29,111 bases of DNA from Phallusia fumigata (lineage: Eukaryota > Chordata > Ascidiacea > Phlebobranchia > Ascidiidae). Positions within the stretch are counted from its first letter, which is position 1. Each line of letters opens with the position of its first letter. Location of the stretch: the NCBI GenBank assembly GCA_008931825.1, contig QXVZ01029495.1, positions 1-29,111 on the forward strand, in the 5' to 3' direction. The translations under genes and the position numbers were made by a program. The notes below the pieces were generated by a model that did not search any database, was not told where the DNA came from, and was given only the letters and a program-made list of their open reading frames with translations. Shown piece after piece: positions 10,727-21,933 of the stretch.

Positions 10727-13622
10727 ATGGAAGAAGAGGCCGCTACAACTCCGCGATTAACTCCAGAGGAAGATGAAAAAGATAACGAAGTCCTCATTAA
10801 ATATGTCAAGGTCAGAGAATTTAAAAACAATCAAAAATTTGATGTGTAACTTAATATCACAGATTGAAACAAACAGATGGATAAATTAACGGAGTATTCA
10901 TGTTGTGCAGGAAAAGGAAAACTTGCGAGCAGAACTTGCCATCAAGGAGAAGGAAATACAAAAGTACAAGGCCAAGGTGTACGACATGTCGGAAAAAATC
11001 AAGACCCTTGAAGGAGAGCTCAAAGCAGCGAACGACAGTAACAAATCTCGTCAACTACCTTTGTCGGGGGTAAGACGGAAGCGTCGGAGTCTTAAGGGCT
11101 GCCACAGTGTGTGTTTTCGCCTGTATACATCATAAATATGACCTTTTCCTTTATTCCAATATGGCCCTTGGGGTTAGGTTTGCTACAAGGCGACGTTAAG
11201 TCTCGTTGTACGTAATTTTGGAATGTTATTGGTCATTTAAGATTACCGTTTTCGCAAGCCGGGTATTACTCACTTAAACTTTGGCATGGACAAATTACCT
11301 TGCAAGTATGACAATTGTCACCATTTGTTGTTACATGTTTGTAACCTGTCAACGGCCGTAACAATGCTCTCACTACTAGCTGTAATCCCAAGCCTAAGTT
11401 AATCCTATGTGAAGTAAATATGATCTTTTCGAATCTTTTGGAAGTTTGTTATTAGTAAACAAGAACCAACACTCACATTTCTTTTTATGGGCTAAAATAT
11501 CAATAAAGCCACTTTCGAAACTCTAAACAAATGTGTTTGTTTCTGAAGAGTATGACTATGACTTTAACAAAAAAAAACTAAAAAAGGTGTAAAACAAATT
11601 CATTTCCAAAATCCCCAGAGGTTTCTAAATTCTTAACCATTTTTAAATTGCAAAAACTCATACATTAGCCTATAAATCAGTGGCTTTTTTCTAAATACCC
11701 ATTTACGTTCAGACCTAATTACCATTTCCGACAATTTAGCAACATGAATTTATATATTTCGCTAGCTTTACTATCCTCTACATGAAACAGTGCTATTTTC
11801 AGCTCATAGGTTCGACTAATTACCCGCCTGTCATTATCCACATGTGGGCAATTACCTATACAAGTTTTATCCAACCGTTTTGGGTAATAACCTTTAACAA
11901 ATTTACAACCGTTTGACTTTGTTGTCGCAAAGGACAATTCAAAGGTTCCCTCCAACAAACTTGGCGTGGTGAGACCTTCAACCGCACGACGAAGTCCAAT
12001 GGTTCAACGCGCCAAATCCGCCAAGTCCAGGGGCCAACAGAAGTCAGCAAAGAAGTCGCAGAGGACGACCTCAATATCGTCGACGCCCCCAGTGGAAAGA
12101 AACACTCCGCCTGATGACGGGGATATGGCCAAGTATAGATTTGCAATGCAGAGAGTTACACTGTACGATGTAAGTGGAAAGTGCTTTCCTTAAAAAGTGT
12201 AAGTCAGCGGAGACCTGCTTTGTACCAAGTTATTTATTTATTGACAACCGAGTCGCTTAAAGTGCTGACTAAAAACAGGGTTGTAGGTATTTAACGCACT
12301 TTTGGAATTGACATATATTATTTACCATTCACATTGGAATGACATGTTTACATTGGAACAAATGACGCAATTGCAAGAGGTATTGACGTATTTGACATGT
12401 GACACTAGATTTTCAATCAAAGGGTTTTAGCGGGTGCCCAGGGTTCAAAATGTAGTGGGCGGTTTAATTATCGGTTAGGAATGTTGATCAGCATGTGTCT
12501 GCTATTGTTAGGCTTACAGCATGTACCACCGTCAACGCATAGTGTCCGAGTCAAGCAAAACATAATGTTAGGACTTTGTTTTCAGTCAAGCAAAATTAGT
12601 TTGCGTTTTTGGGGTATTACGCTCTTCCTATGACTATATTATTGCGTGTATTTTAAAACAAGTTTCAGTTTTTTTGTCAGGGTGGGTAAATAGACCCCAG
12701 TAAGCTTATCTATAACTCATAGTTGTCGTTCACAGAACGTCGCCGAAAAGTTCCCAGAGCTCAAGTTGTCTGTTCTCATCAAATCGGAGAAGTTCTTTAA
12801 GGAAAGCGACATCAACAACGACGGTGTAAGCATCAAGAATTAATTTGTCCAAAGCAAAAACGTCTGTTCTCAAACCCACACACCCTACGGAAACAAACCC
12901 AGTTTAAATTCAAGACCTCGGGATGCAAGTCGCTAATGCTACAAATTTCAGTAACGTGGTTCTATGACCACGTTGTCACAAAGGATGTTTGTCAAGTCGT
13001 TCATGTAACAGACACATAGGAGCTGTCATGTGCCATCGCACAACACGGCTTTCACGAATACAGTACCCCGTGGTACTCTCATGTGAGACCAGCTACATTG
13101 CATCTAATACAAGACCCTGACCCAAATTGTAGCAATTTCGCCAACTGCGTCTCACCTTACCAGCTGGGAAATAGCAGTGAAGTAGGCGCTATATTTGTCC
13201 TTGAATTCTTGTCCGGCAACCAGAGGAACGGTATAAAAACATATTTTTGCAGTTTAGGAAAGTCGGTATTTTGTGCAGTGACCCCATGTCGCAATACAAC
13301 AATTAGTTTGATTCAAACATGTAAAATCCGCGACGCAAACATGCTAATTATGATTTTTTACAAAGTGCTTAAATTGCTCGATGTTTTCGAAATTTAAACT
13401 CGCTTTCGCTAATTTTTAAAAAACAACCCGTAACTTATTAAGTCTCCAAGCACATAATAAATGATTGGAAATTAACTTTCTGTGAAGACAATTGATGAAA
13501 ATGAGCTTGAGCAATTATTGATGAAGCAAGGCCACCTCTACACTGATAAGGAGATCAAGGAAATTATGAGTCAAATCGACGTGGATAAAACTGGAACCAT
13601 CGACATAATGGAATATCTCGCT
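10727..13622 (+). CDS. Coiled-coil and EF-hand calcium-binding protein, 3' end uncertain
   Basis: Five phase-0 exons join cleanly: 10727-10810, 10911-11069, 11933-12169, 12736-12825 and 13488-13622, 235 codons. The start ATG (MEEEAATTPRL) opens an acidic N-terminus. Residues about 25-70 are a Lys/Glu heptad-like coiled coil (KENLRAELAIKEKEIQ..). Residues about 85-135 form a basic Ser/Pro-rich linker (STARRSP, KSAKKSQ). The C-terminal part has two canonical EF-hand loops, DINNDGTIDENE (split by an intron after G) and DVDKTGTIDIME, with acidic or polar residues at 1, 3, 5, 7, 9 and 12. This predicts a calcium-sensing protein, perhaps cytoskeletal or ciliary, but I do not recognise the family. 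The third exon's acceptor (CAAAG|GAC) is my choice by phase and pyrimidine tract. The coding region continues past GTGAGT at 13623, so the protein is incomplete here. Confidence 0.8.
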
Positions 13623-15645
13623 GTGAGTTGGAACTTTGTTGGTTGAATGCTGCGATATTTAACGACTTTGTGCTGCTTAAAAATATTGGTGTGTATTTTA
13701 AACTTCTTATGCCTCACTTGTTTTAAAATGTCTTTTTGGGCTAGGTTTGTGTAGCTTTCTGTGGCGGTCGAAATGTTTTAAAACAAAACTTGAAGTTTTA
13801 GTTCTTTCTTTTTATAGCTACGCCCCTGGAGCGCATGACCTTTGTACAGGCACAACAAACTACCAAGCAAATTTCGTACATAGAGACGCATTGGCTTTCA
13901 AAACAACGCCCGGTTTTTGTTGCCAAACGGTGTGCTACCACAGATCCTAAATTGATAATAGGTTACTGTAGGTATAAAAAAGGTTTTCATTTTGCTTTAG
14001 CGGTTTGTCACGCATACCAAGTGCCCAGTTGCTTGCGCAGTACGAACTATTACTGGACCAAACGGGCATACGCGTTGGCCAGTTGCTGTGCAAAACACTG
14101 GTTGTTGGGACCGACAGTGATGGATTACATTAAAACCCTTTGTGACTTGTTGACAAGATTCCTGACACTAAAACAAAGCCAGGCGCCGGTTGAAACTGTA
14201 TGGGTCTGTCACAACGGTTTCCTATTTCGTGGACGCAAACGTTGCGAGACAATAGATGATAAATTCACCAGTGGGCCCCTAAACAATTGAACGATAATTG
14301 TTGGCGCCTTGTGCCTTATAGTTATAATGGCAACAAATTGGAAAGGGTGTTACTCAGCCATGTGATCACAGTGACATGAGTTTAGCAGGAGGAAATTTAT
14401 ATTATTGGTGTTATTTTAAATACTTGGAGCTGTGTGGTAACGGTATCACCTTTTCGTCATAAATATCGATGTTGCACGTGAAACCTATTTTAAGCTCATA
14501 CTTCGTTAAAAAAGTTTGTTTGAAAACCTTTATTGTGAAGTAATGTCACTTTTGTGCAAGCTGTGATGTCAAGATTAACGCAGATTACGTAAAAAACCTA
14601 CTGATTCTTTACATTTAATTTTTAAATAATGTAAACCCTCAGTACTCGGTGAGGCTGCATTAACAGCCTGTGGTTGTGGTGACATTGTACAGAAAAAACG
14701 CTTTCGTAATCAACAAATGCCAACGCACTAATATATTTACATTTATAAGGTCATGGAAAGAGTACAGCAACGAAAGCGGGTCAACCTTCCACCTGGTCTT
14801 ACTAAAAGTTCTGTGTGCGCCATACAATGACCCAAGCCTGCTAATCGGACATTATTTTGCTCCACAATGCCAACTAGCGGCGGAAAACTCAGCGGCATTT
14901 CGTGGAATGTGCATGACAGGCCTGCACAGCGAACGGTTGGAGTTTAGTTTATTGCCTGTTTTTTTTCTTTGGTTTTAAAATTTTTGTTTTTCTTTTAGGT
15001 AAGAGATAGGCTTTTGGAGTTTGCCTTAATACGTGTTCTCTTCGTTGTAGTAGCAAAACAATTAGGTTTTTGATAAAATGCCTGTGTTTTGTTTGACAAA
15101 ATTGTATTTAAACCATCACCTTAAACTCAGTTTCTTACATGTACAATCTCTGCGTGTCTTCACATATCGCAACTTTCTCAAATTATTCTTTCTGTACTTT
15201 GCACTTCTTAACTTATATGCGACACAATACGACGTTTCCACGCTTTTATTTCACGTGTTCGTTTGTGTGGTTGCTTGTTTCGTTTCGTGACACTGTGATA
15301 TGTTAACCACTGTCGTGAAATCACATTTGTCCCGAGCACTTAATAATAAAGTTCGCATTAGCATGGATGAAATGGAGCTTGGATGTAAACATAGTTTCCA
15401 GACGGCCACACCAACCGAAAGTTTATGATTTAAGATTCGAAACTTAAGACACAACACGTTTTTTCGCTAAGCATGCGCTTGCTGTGCTCAAGAGTTTCTC
15501 TTTTTAAACGTGTTTTCAAACAAACCCCGGTAAAAACGTTTCAAATGCGTGAAAAAGTCCATTTCTATTCCGAATGAACAGTATTGTGCCTGTTATAGGC
15601 ACTTTTCTTTTTGTTGTTTGTCTTTCGGTGTTAAGGTGGTGACGT
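13623..15645. other. Probable last intron/3' region of the EF-hand gene
   Basis: Apart from the candidate terminal exon at 14999-15073 and the AATAAA at 15345-15350, this stretch shows no recognisable coding sequence. A 151-codon open frame at 13835-14290 and a 102-codon one at 14670-14978 have no domain, motif or splice support that I can see. Confidence 0.45.
14999..15073 (+). CDS. Candidate last exon of the EF-hand gene
   Basis: A very strong acceptor (a T-rich tract ending TTCTTTTAG at 14998) opens a phase-0 frame of 24 codons beginning VRDRLLEF and ending with TGA at 15071-15073. It would extend the exit helix after IDIMEYLA. An AATAAA follows at 15345-15350. Against it, the tail is oddly hydrophobic. 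A rival acceptor near 14000 (GCTTTAG|CGG) opens a 32-codon tail, and reading through the donor would end the protein 8 codons after the exon. Confidence 0.3.
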   Translation, partial: VRDRLLEFALIRVLFVVVAKQLGF

Positions 15646-16020
15646 CAGGGTTGCCAACTGTCCTTTATTTCAGACGACAATCCTTTATTTAGCTCTATTT
15701 GTCCTTGTCCTTTATTGAGATTTGAAATAACACTAATTGTCCTTTATTTCAAACTGTTTCACTTGTTAAATTTGTGAACTGCGACTCGAAGGACCAAGAC
15801 AAATTTAGCATGTTATGCAACAAGGTAGTGATGAGGCCCTTCACAAAATCGAGCCGAAATTTGTTATGAAAGGAATCAATGTGAGAAAACTTGTAACAGA
15901 AGTATATTTTATGTCATCATCAGATCGAAATATTAATCAAAAGTGTGTTTTCGAGACGTGATAAAATATCAATCAAGTTTTTATGTCCTTTATTGAAGCT
16001 TAACAGAGTTGGCAACCCCA
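15646..16020. mobile_element. hAT-like MITE, 375 bp, non-autonomous DNA transposon
   Basis: The left end CAGGGTTGCCAACT (15646-15659) is mirrored by the right end AGTTGGCAACCCCA (16007-16020), one mismatch within the first 14 bases plus the terminal C/T. The flanks are GGTGACGT (15638-15645) and GATGACGT (16021-16028), an 8-bp target-site duplication with one difference. Inside, TCCTTTATT recurs near the ends at about 15661, 15681, 15708, 15740 and 15986, like the subterminal repeats bound by hAT transposases. CAGGG-type ends with 8-bp duplications are characteristic of hAT elements. No transposase ORF is present, so it must have been moved in trans. Confidence 0.82.
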
Positions 16021-16311
16021 GATGACGTCAGAGATACATTATGAGTGGCAGCGCCCGAAACTGCTTGCTACGAGCACAAGGGAAGTAATTTTGGTTTTTC
16101 CTCCGTCCCTACAGCACGTGCATAGCTGCCCACACAACTATTTCCTAACGTCGTATCCTGTTTTGTTGGACGTGATATCGTACCGGACGTGACCTAAGTT
16201 TTCGTCGAATTTCTTCAGCACCAATTAACCGTTCGGCGATGGCGGCAGGAGAACGGCGATTACAAGCAATTTATACCGGACTTTATGTTTAAAATCTATT
16301 CTCTCCCGCGA

Positions 16312-16731
16312 AATATTGTCGAGTGACGAATGACGGTGATGGGCTGGGTGCACAGGATTAAAAATGCGTCTTACATAGTTTGCCTTGCGGCTTCTCATTT
16401 CCGTCTAGCTTTTCATGAACTCGCATAGTCGCATCTTTGTTATTAATTGCCCCGCGGGCAAATGTTATGAAAACGGTGTTAAATTCTGAGGAATTATATG
16501 ACTGAAGGGCAAAGCAATTGCCGCNAATATTGTCGAGTGACGAATGACGGTGATGGACTGGGTGCACAGGGTTAAAAATGCGTCTCATATGGTTTGCCTT
16601 GCGGCATCTCATTTCCGTCTAGCTTTTCATGAACTCGCATAGTCGCATCTTTGTTATTAATTGCCCCGCGGGCAAATGTTATGAAAACGGTAAATTCTGA
16701 GGAATTATATGGCTGAAGGGCAAAGCAATTG
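16312..16731. repeat. Direct duplication split by N at 16525 (209 and 206 bp)
   Basis: The segment 16312-16520 recurs at 16526-16731, both starting AATATTGTCGAGTGACG and ending AAAGCAATTG. They differ at about ten positions, including a 3-bp indel at GGTGTTAAATT versus GGTAAATT. CCGC precedes the N, echoing the CCGCG that precedes the first copy, so a true tandem duplication with one ambiguous base is possible. The likeness to the 9840 case still favours two haplotypes laid end to end. Confidence 0.85.
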
Positions 16732-18398
16732 TTTTTTCAACTGACAGCCACATTTCTATCCCTGCGTTCTTGCTGCAACTGCTCAACAGCAGGATTTCCT
16801 GGATTTTCACAGCTGCGTTAGACCGTTCGCCACATTCAGGTTTGCCAGGAATTGCTGGTCGCCACCGAAGTTTGGATGCACAGAACACGACGTAGCAGCT
16901 AAGTGTAAACAGATGAGAAGCCTTTAGCACAAGTCAGCAGTCATGTCAGTTGAGCTGCGTTGGTGTAACTGCGGTCATGTGAATTAAGCGTTTCGCAAAT
17001 GCTAGATTGATTTCGGCTGCTTGATTACGCATGTCGCATGCAAACCTAATATATGGGGTTATAGCCTTTATATGCTCGTGGTGATAAAGTTTAAAAATAG
17101 ATAGTTAATACATGGAAGGCATGCTGCTCTACGGTGCCGTCTGTTGAACCTAATCAGTGCATAGCTTAGCAGTTGTAGACTTCTAGACATAGCAGTTATA
17201 CGCTTATGGATGTAGAACAAGTTGTTATTTCGTCAAAAGCTTTAGAGATGTTTTTTTTTGCTTTTGCGAGTTTTGATATCGCTAGTTGGCCGTTGTGTAG
17301 GAAGCTTGGGTAACACTTTACAGCAGCCTTGTAGCGCTTGTTAGGAAAGCTGCTTTCGAATTTTGCCTGGCAGTTAGCCAGCCACATGGCTTCTTTCGTC
17401 ACGAACTGACATAACGTTATGACAGGAACGCAGTTTTTTGTTCCTGTGCATGTATTACTGTAACTTCCCTTATGTTGCATACACACCAGTTAACACCTAA
17501 CTTACGTACAGTCTTAGAATCGACTGTACATATTGTAGATATATTGCAGTAGGTGATTTTAAAAAAGAGTCCCATCCCTTATAGAGAATAACTTTAAAAG
17601 GATGATGATTACATTTAATTTGACCGCTTGTAGATTTGCTTAAACGGTTAGAAGCAGGCTTTGACTTCAAGGTAAATAGCTGCGACATGACAAATTGATG
17701 ACTCTTTCGCTCTGGCTCATGCTGCTAAAAATAGGTTGCTGTGTACAGCTTATAGTTTATAAGCCTTGAAACATGTTTCAGCGGTCTCGAATGCAATTGT
17801 AGTCTAATGTACCCAGTGACTTCCTTATGTACAGCTAGCACGTTAGTTTTGGTTTAGGAAACCGGTTTAGAACGTAATTGTTCACGCATCATAGCAGTTT
17901 CCGTGAAGTCATACAAATAGTCTTCAAACAATAGTGTGTAGGTTTGCTTAAAGCAGCTGATATCAAACGCAGATTTTAACCGACTGGTAGATACTTGTGT
18001 GAGGTGTTGAGTTGAGTACTGGTGGAAACTTCCAACCAATAAACTTGACTTAACTTTATAGAACAGTGACAGAAACCAAGGATGTGGTTTGGATTTTAAA
18101 CTCTCCTGTTTGTCAATGAAGTATTTTTGGTGACAACAGTAAGCTACGTTGAATTAGTTACGTGAATTTTCGTAGTTGGTTTGGCAATAAAGTCCACTGT
18201 GTTCTATTTGTATACTGCACTAAAGTCCACAATAGCCTGCTACAGTCCTGAAGTGACAGGAAGTTGATTTATTATGGAGTATGTAGTTTTTGTATGATTC
18301 TTCTCAAGTTGGTTTGAGACACTCTGTTTATAGGTACTTGATCTTGAAACTGCTTTTTCAAACTGTTTTGCGAAATTTTATAGGTTTTTATCCTGTAG

Positions 18399-18424
18399 AT
18401 AAATTCACGTAACCTCCAATAGGA
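18399..18424 (+). other. Splice-acceptor-like site and short leader upstream of the 355-codon gene
   Basis: A pyrimidine-rich run ending CCTGTAG (to 18398) and a second AATAG directly before GAATGG lie within 27 bases of the ATG at 18425. Either could be a 5' UTR intron acceptor or, in a tunicate, a spliced-leader trans-splice site. An in-frame TAA at 18410-18412 fixes the ATG as the first possible start if this leader is used. Confidence 0.35.
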
Positions 18425-19492
18425 ATGGGTTACGACAGGTCACCTCAAAGAGTGGTGTTGTCGGTAAAGAAAAACCAAGTTCGTTACTACCACAGGATCG
18501 TAACATTCCGTAAAACGCGAAGTGAACGCACGACCCGCCGACAGAAGAAAGTCCGCATCAAAGTGGATGTGTCCCAACCCCCTTTGCCATACGTTGAACC
18601 GAAATGCTGCGTCAAACTGGCAATTCATCACGGCGCGGCAGCTTACTACACAAACTACGTGCTCCGCTGCGACACCACGTGTTTTTGTAATGAGCTTTGT
18701 GATTTCGTATGTGGGCGCCGTTCTACGTTTAACAGCAATGAGAGTTTATCGAGTCCAAAATCGCCCGGTGGTAAACCTGGTGGCGTTAGCAGGCCGAAGT
18801 CGATGAGCTGCGACTCCGGGTTTGATGAAACGGACGACGAAGAGTCAAAAATATTGGATTCTGAGTTTGTAAATATTGATGTTGGGCATCAGAGTGTATG
18901 GTTTTGCCGATATTCGCCTCCGGGCCCCGACGACTTGAAAGTTGTGCGATCTTCGCTTTACCAAGTCATGTCGGAGTCAGCGACGGAAACGGAATGCAGC
19001 GGACCCTCGAACAAAATGTGTTTCCGGTGGCACAAAGACTGGGAGAAGAGTGCGAGCGCGGTGAAAACGAAACGAAAGAAGGCCAAAGACAGCGACTTGT
19101 TCACCTACAGTTCTCCGCGGACCAGAAGACCCCGAAAAGACACCCCTAGCAAACGGGGAATAACCCGGTCTAGTAGCTTAATCGACATACCGAGCAGTCC
19201 GAAAACCAGGAAATCGCGGCGAACTGTTGCGTGTTCCTCAACTTCGAATATTTCCACATCTGCCCCCACCATGAACTCCCCAATTTTACGGAAATCCCCG
19301 ACAAAAGTCACGAAGGACAGTGACGTCAGTGACGTAATTTCTGATTACGACAGCAGTAGGGAATGCACCGACGAGGGAGCTCCATTACTGGACATCACCT
19401 ACAGTTCTGTGTTGGCCGCCATAAGGACTGCCCCTCGGCTTAGCGTTGATAAACCTCGTCGAACCACCAGTTTTCATCTTCATGTAGAGTAG
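18425..19492 (+). CDS. Unrecognised basic Ser-rich protein, 355 aa, intronless ORF
   Basis: An uninterrupted ORF runs from ATG 18425 to TAG 19490-19492, far longer than chance in this AT-rich window and with GC-richer codons. The N-terminal third is strongly basic (RTRSERTTRRQKKVRIKVDV) and holds a KKNQVRYY..VTF stretch. A Cys cluster follows at about residues 60-97 (CC near 60, then CDTTCFCNELCDFVC), spaced like a possible metal site, but no known zinc-finger pattern fits. Residues 105-145 are Ser-rich turning acidic (SPKSPGG, DSGFDETDDEE). Residues 190-270 carry basic NLS-like KTKRKKAK and many RS/SP sites. The tail is RRTTSFHLHVE. It looks like a largely disordered, phosphorylated, perhaps nuclear protein. 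I do not recognise a family. Lack of introns beside intron-rich genes could mean a retrocopy. Confidence 0.8.
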   Translation: MGYDRSPQRVVLSVKKNQVRYYHRIVTFRKTRSERTTRRQKKVRIKVDVSQPPLPYVEPKCCVKLAIHHGAAAYYTNYVLRCDTTCFCNELCDFVCGRRSTFNSNESLSSPKSPGGKPGGVSRPKSMSCDSGFDETDDEESKILDSEFVNIDVGHQSVWFCRYSPPGPDDLKVVRSSLYQVMSESATETECSGPSNKMCFRWHKDWEKSASAVKTKRKKAKDSDLFTYSSPRTRRPRKDTPSKRGITRSSSLIDIPSSPKTRKSRRTVACSSTSNISTSAPTMNSPILRKSPTKVTKDSDVSDVISDYDSSRECTDEGAPLLDITYSSVLAAIRTAPRLSVDKPRRTTSFHLHVE

Positions 19493-20177
19493 GCGTTGGT
19501 GCCCGTAGAATTCGTATTTTATGTACATCAATTAGTAAAAGTTGCACATGTTTTTTGCTGGTTCGAATTTTTCACCGAATTTGTGTAAGCGGTATAAAAA
19601 CGAACATTTGTTCCACCTCCTGAAAATGGTCTTTGTGGCGTTAACGAAGCAAAAGTTATATAAATCCAACAAGTTTGGTTGTAAAGTATGTTTTTTTGCG
19701 TCCTCAATACTGTAAGGCCTGGTTGTTTTTGATTGCCATTCAAGAAGTAGTTTCTTTTTGGGCCTTCTACTCCAAACTAATAACGCCAAGGAATGTGCAA
19801 TCTAATATGTTGCAGACATATGCTATTGAAGTTTGTGACAATAATTTTCAAAATGTTTTGATCGAATGCAAACTAAAATCAATTACGAGAAATATGCTTC
19901 TTTACACTTTCTTACGGTTTAAAAAGCTTCCAAAACGCTTCTCAAAACTTATTTTTATACATCTGTAATTTAGTGTAACGAACGTAAAGACAGTTGTGTA
20001 TATTTTGTCTGTACTAAAACATTATTGTTGTGTCGTATTTGTATTGCACAGTGTGTATTATTGTCAGAAGGTACAGAGAAATTTATTGTGCTATATTATA
20101 AACACAGTGCTATATATGTGTATGTTCCTCAATCTCTGCGCTGTCGTGAATTGCAATTGCTGTTTGCGCAAAAAATC

Positions 20178-20183
20178 AATAAA
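20178..20183 (+). terminator. Candidate polyadenylation signal of the intronless gene
   Basis: AATAAA at 20178-20183 in an A/T-rich context about 690 bases after the stop codon of the 355-codon gene is the first canonical hexamer I see downstream of it. Confidence 0.4.
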
Positions 20184-21890
20184 ATTTTCTCCAATTGCTG
20201 TAACTGTACCGTCAGAGTTTAACTTATTAAATATGTTTTTTTCTTTGCTCAAGTTGGCCAGACCAAAGGCCCCATATAATCACTAAACACGTACTGGATA
20301 CTAAAATACACATGTCAAACACGACTGGTCAAACAGTTTGGTTATTATGACATTCCCTCATTTTGCTGGCAACGCATATTGTCACGAGACTCTGCGTTGG
20401 TCAAGACCCTATATTCACAATGCAGTTTGCCTGAAAGTCCAAGCGCATGAATATCGGTCAAAGGGCAAATATTGCTGGTTCCAGTCTGGTTCGCTTGAAA
20501 CACTAGCAGTTGTTGTTTCCGCATTTGAAGTTTACAGCATTCCAAATGCAGGTTCAGTGTTGAATAAGTCAATATTACCCTTGCACAAAGGGTACGTAAA
20601 CCATTACCGTCTGTTTACAGTTTGTTTACGACAAATTGTGTGTTGTCGGCTACAGCGAATCGCCGACTTTGTTCGGTAGTGTTTGGCCTGGCTGAATGCA
20701 GCCCTTGAAATGTCAGTTCATGTTAAGTTATTGTCATCATTAGTTTTGACCGCAAAGTGTATACTTGTGCTAGGCAAACTATCTCTATGATGAAAAAATA
20801 ACAGTATGACGTAGATGTGACTAAACAATGACGAGGTATCAGCTGTGTTACCATGTGGGCAACTATCATTGCAACTTATCAACTTTAAGTGACGGTTTTA
20901 TAAAGATATTATTTACGGTTGAATGCATGAAGCTCGTTTCCGCTTAGGCGTGCAAAGTAGTTTTTTTAACAATCCCTCTTTGTTTGAATTGGATCGCAAA
21001 CAGTTTGTTTACCATCGTGTACAGCTGCACAGTACAGTCGTTTTGCCAGACACTACAAAGCAATACCAACACATGCTTCCTGGGTGGTGTTGGTGGAAGT
21101 CTCTGAAGCAATTAAGTCTCGCTTATATGAGTCAGACGTCTACGAAACACATAGGAGGGAAAGGCTTAAGATAAAGTGTTATTGTCTCGCGGTGATGAGT
21201 TACTAATGTGCCTAAACTTCGCTGAAATGATGTGCACATTATTTGGCGGTGTTTATAGCTACTGACATTCTTTTGCAGTCACTTCCTGGTTGACGTATAA
21301 CTGGCCGAATGCAGAAAGTTTTGTGACATCATCGATTTCGTGCATTGACCTGTTTAATCCAGTCAACCAGGGTTTGCAACCTTTAAAGTTGATTGGCCAA
21401 ATGCAATTACCGTGATTAGACTGTGGGTCGCACCTTTATTGACTACGCATTGGCTTTGTCATTTGCATGTGAAAAAAGATTCTGCAAAAAAGAACACTTG
21501 CCATTTATAAAGGAAATAATTCACAAATGAAGCGTTGTTTGTTTTACTTTTCTGTCGGCATTGTTAAAGGACGGATAATAAATGAAACTTGGGTCGGTTG
21601 CGCAATTTGCGTGGAAACAAAAGGAATTTGAATCGTTTGCTGTAGTACTGCACTAAATCGTTTCATGGGCCGCGGCACTTCGTTTTAAATTCGAGCCTCT
21701 CCTCGGGCCTCGTAGTTTGCATTTGCGAGCCGCGGGATACACACCCCAGCGCTAAACTGTTTTTTTAGTCTCATCAGCTTAATCACTACAGTCCCAATAT
21801 TTTGACTAAAAACCCTCAAGCGCCAAGTTGATAAAATGGCGTTAAGTATTGATTTATGTGTTCTTTTTAAGCTAAATCTAAATCTTGCAG
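20184..21890. other. Intergenic, no gene recognised
   Basis: Open frames here (the longest 113 codons, 20338-20679 plus strand) show no motif, and their composition resembles the surrounding non-coding DNA. The promoter of the first SLC7 gene should lie at the right end; no clear core element is visible. Confidence 0.5.
21857..21890 (+). other. Splice acceptor upstream of SLC7 copy 1 start
   Basis: A pyrimidine-bearing tract ending ATCTTGCAG (to 21890) lies 43 bases before the ATG at 21934. It is either the acceptor of a 5' UTR intron or a trans-splice site. The second copy has the same arrangement (TTTTGCAG to 26236). Confidence 0.4.
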
Positions 21891-21933
21891 TATACTGTAT
21901 CCACGACTTTGAAATTACACTGTAATACAACGA

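Larger units (their letters stand above)
16029..18424. other. Non-coding, no gene recognised apart from repeats
   Basis: The left part, 16029-16310, is comparatively GC-rich and could be a promoter or 5' UTR region for the intronless gene downstream; it has a short ATG frame at about 16041 (MSGSARN.., 15 codons). The rest is AT-rich. A minus-strand frame at 16679-16930 begins with a hydrophobic stretch but overlaps the duplicated repeat, and I do not accept it. Confidence 0.45.

Noticed and set aside
12953..12974. Perfect 8-bp hairpin AACGTGGT/ACCACGTT
   Set aside because: A single short palindrome in an intron; expected by chance at this scale.
13835..14290. 151-codon plus-strand open frame after the EF-hand exons
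   Set aside because: No domain, no protein-like pattern, not in phase with a good acceptor; probably a chance frame, though a small acceptor-led tail near 14000 is kept as an alternative EF-hand ending.
16679..16930. Minus-strand 83-codon frame with a signal-peptide-like start
   Set aside because: Overlaps the duplicated segment, and no homology, splice or start context supports it.
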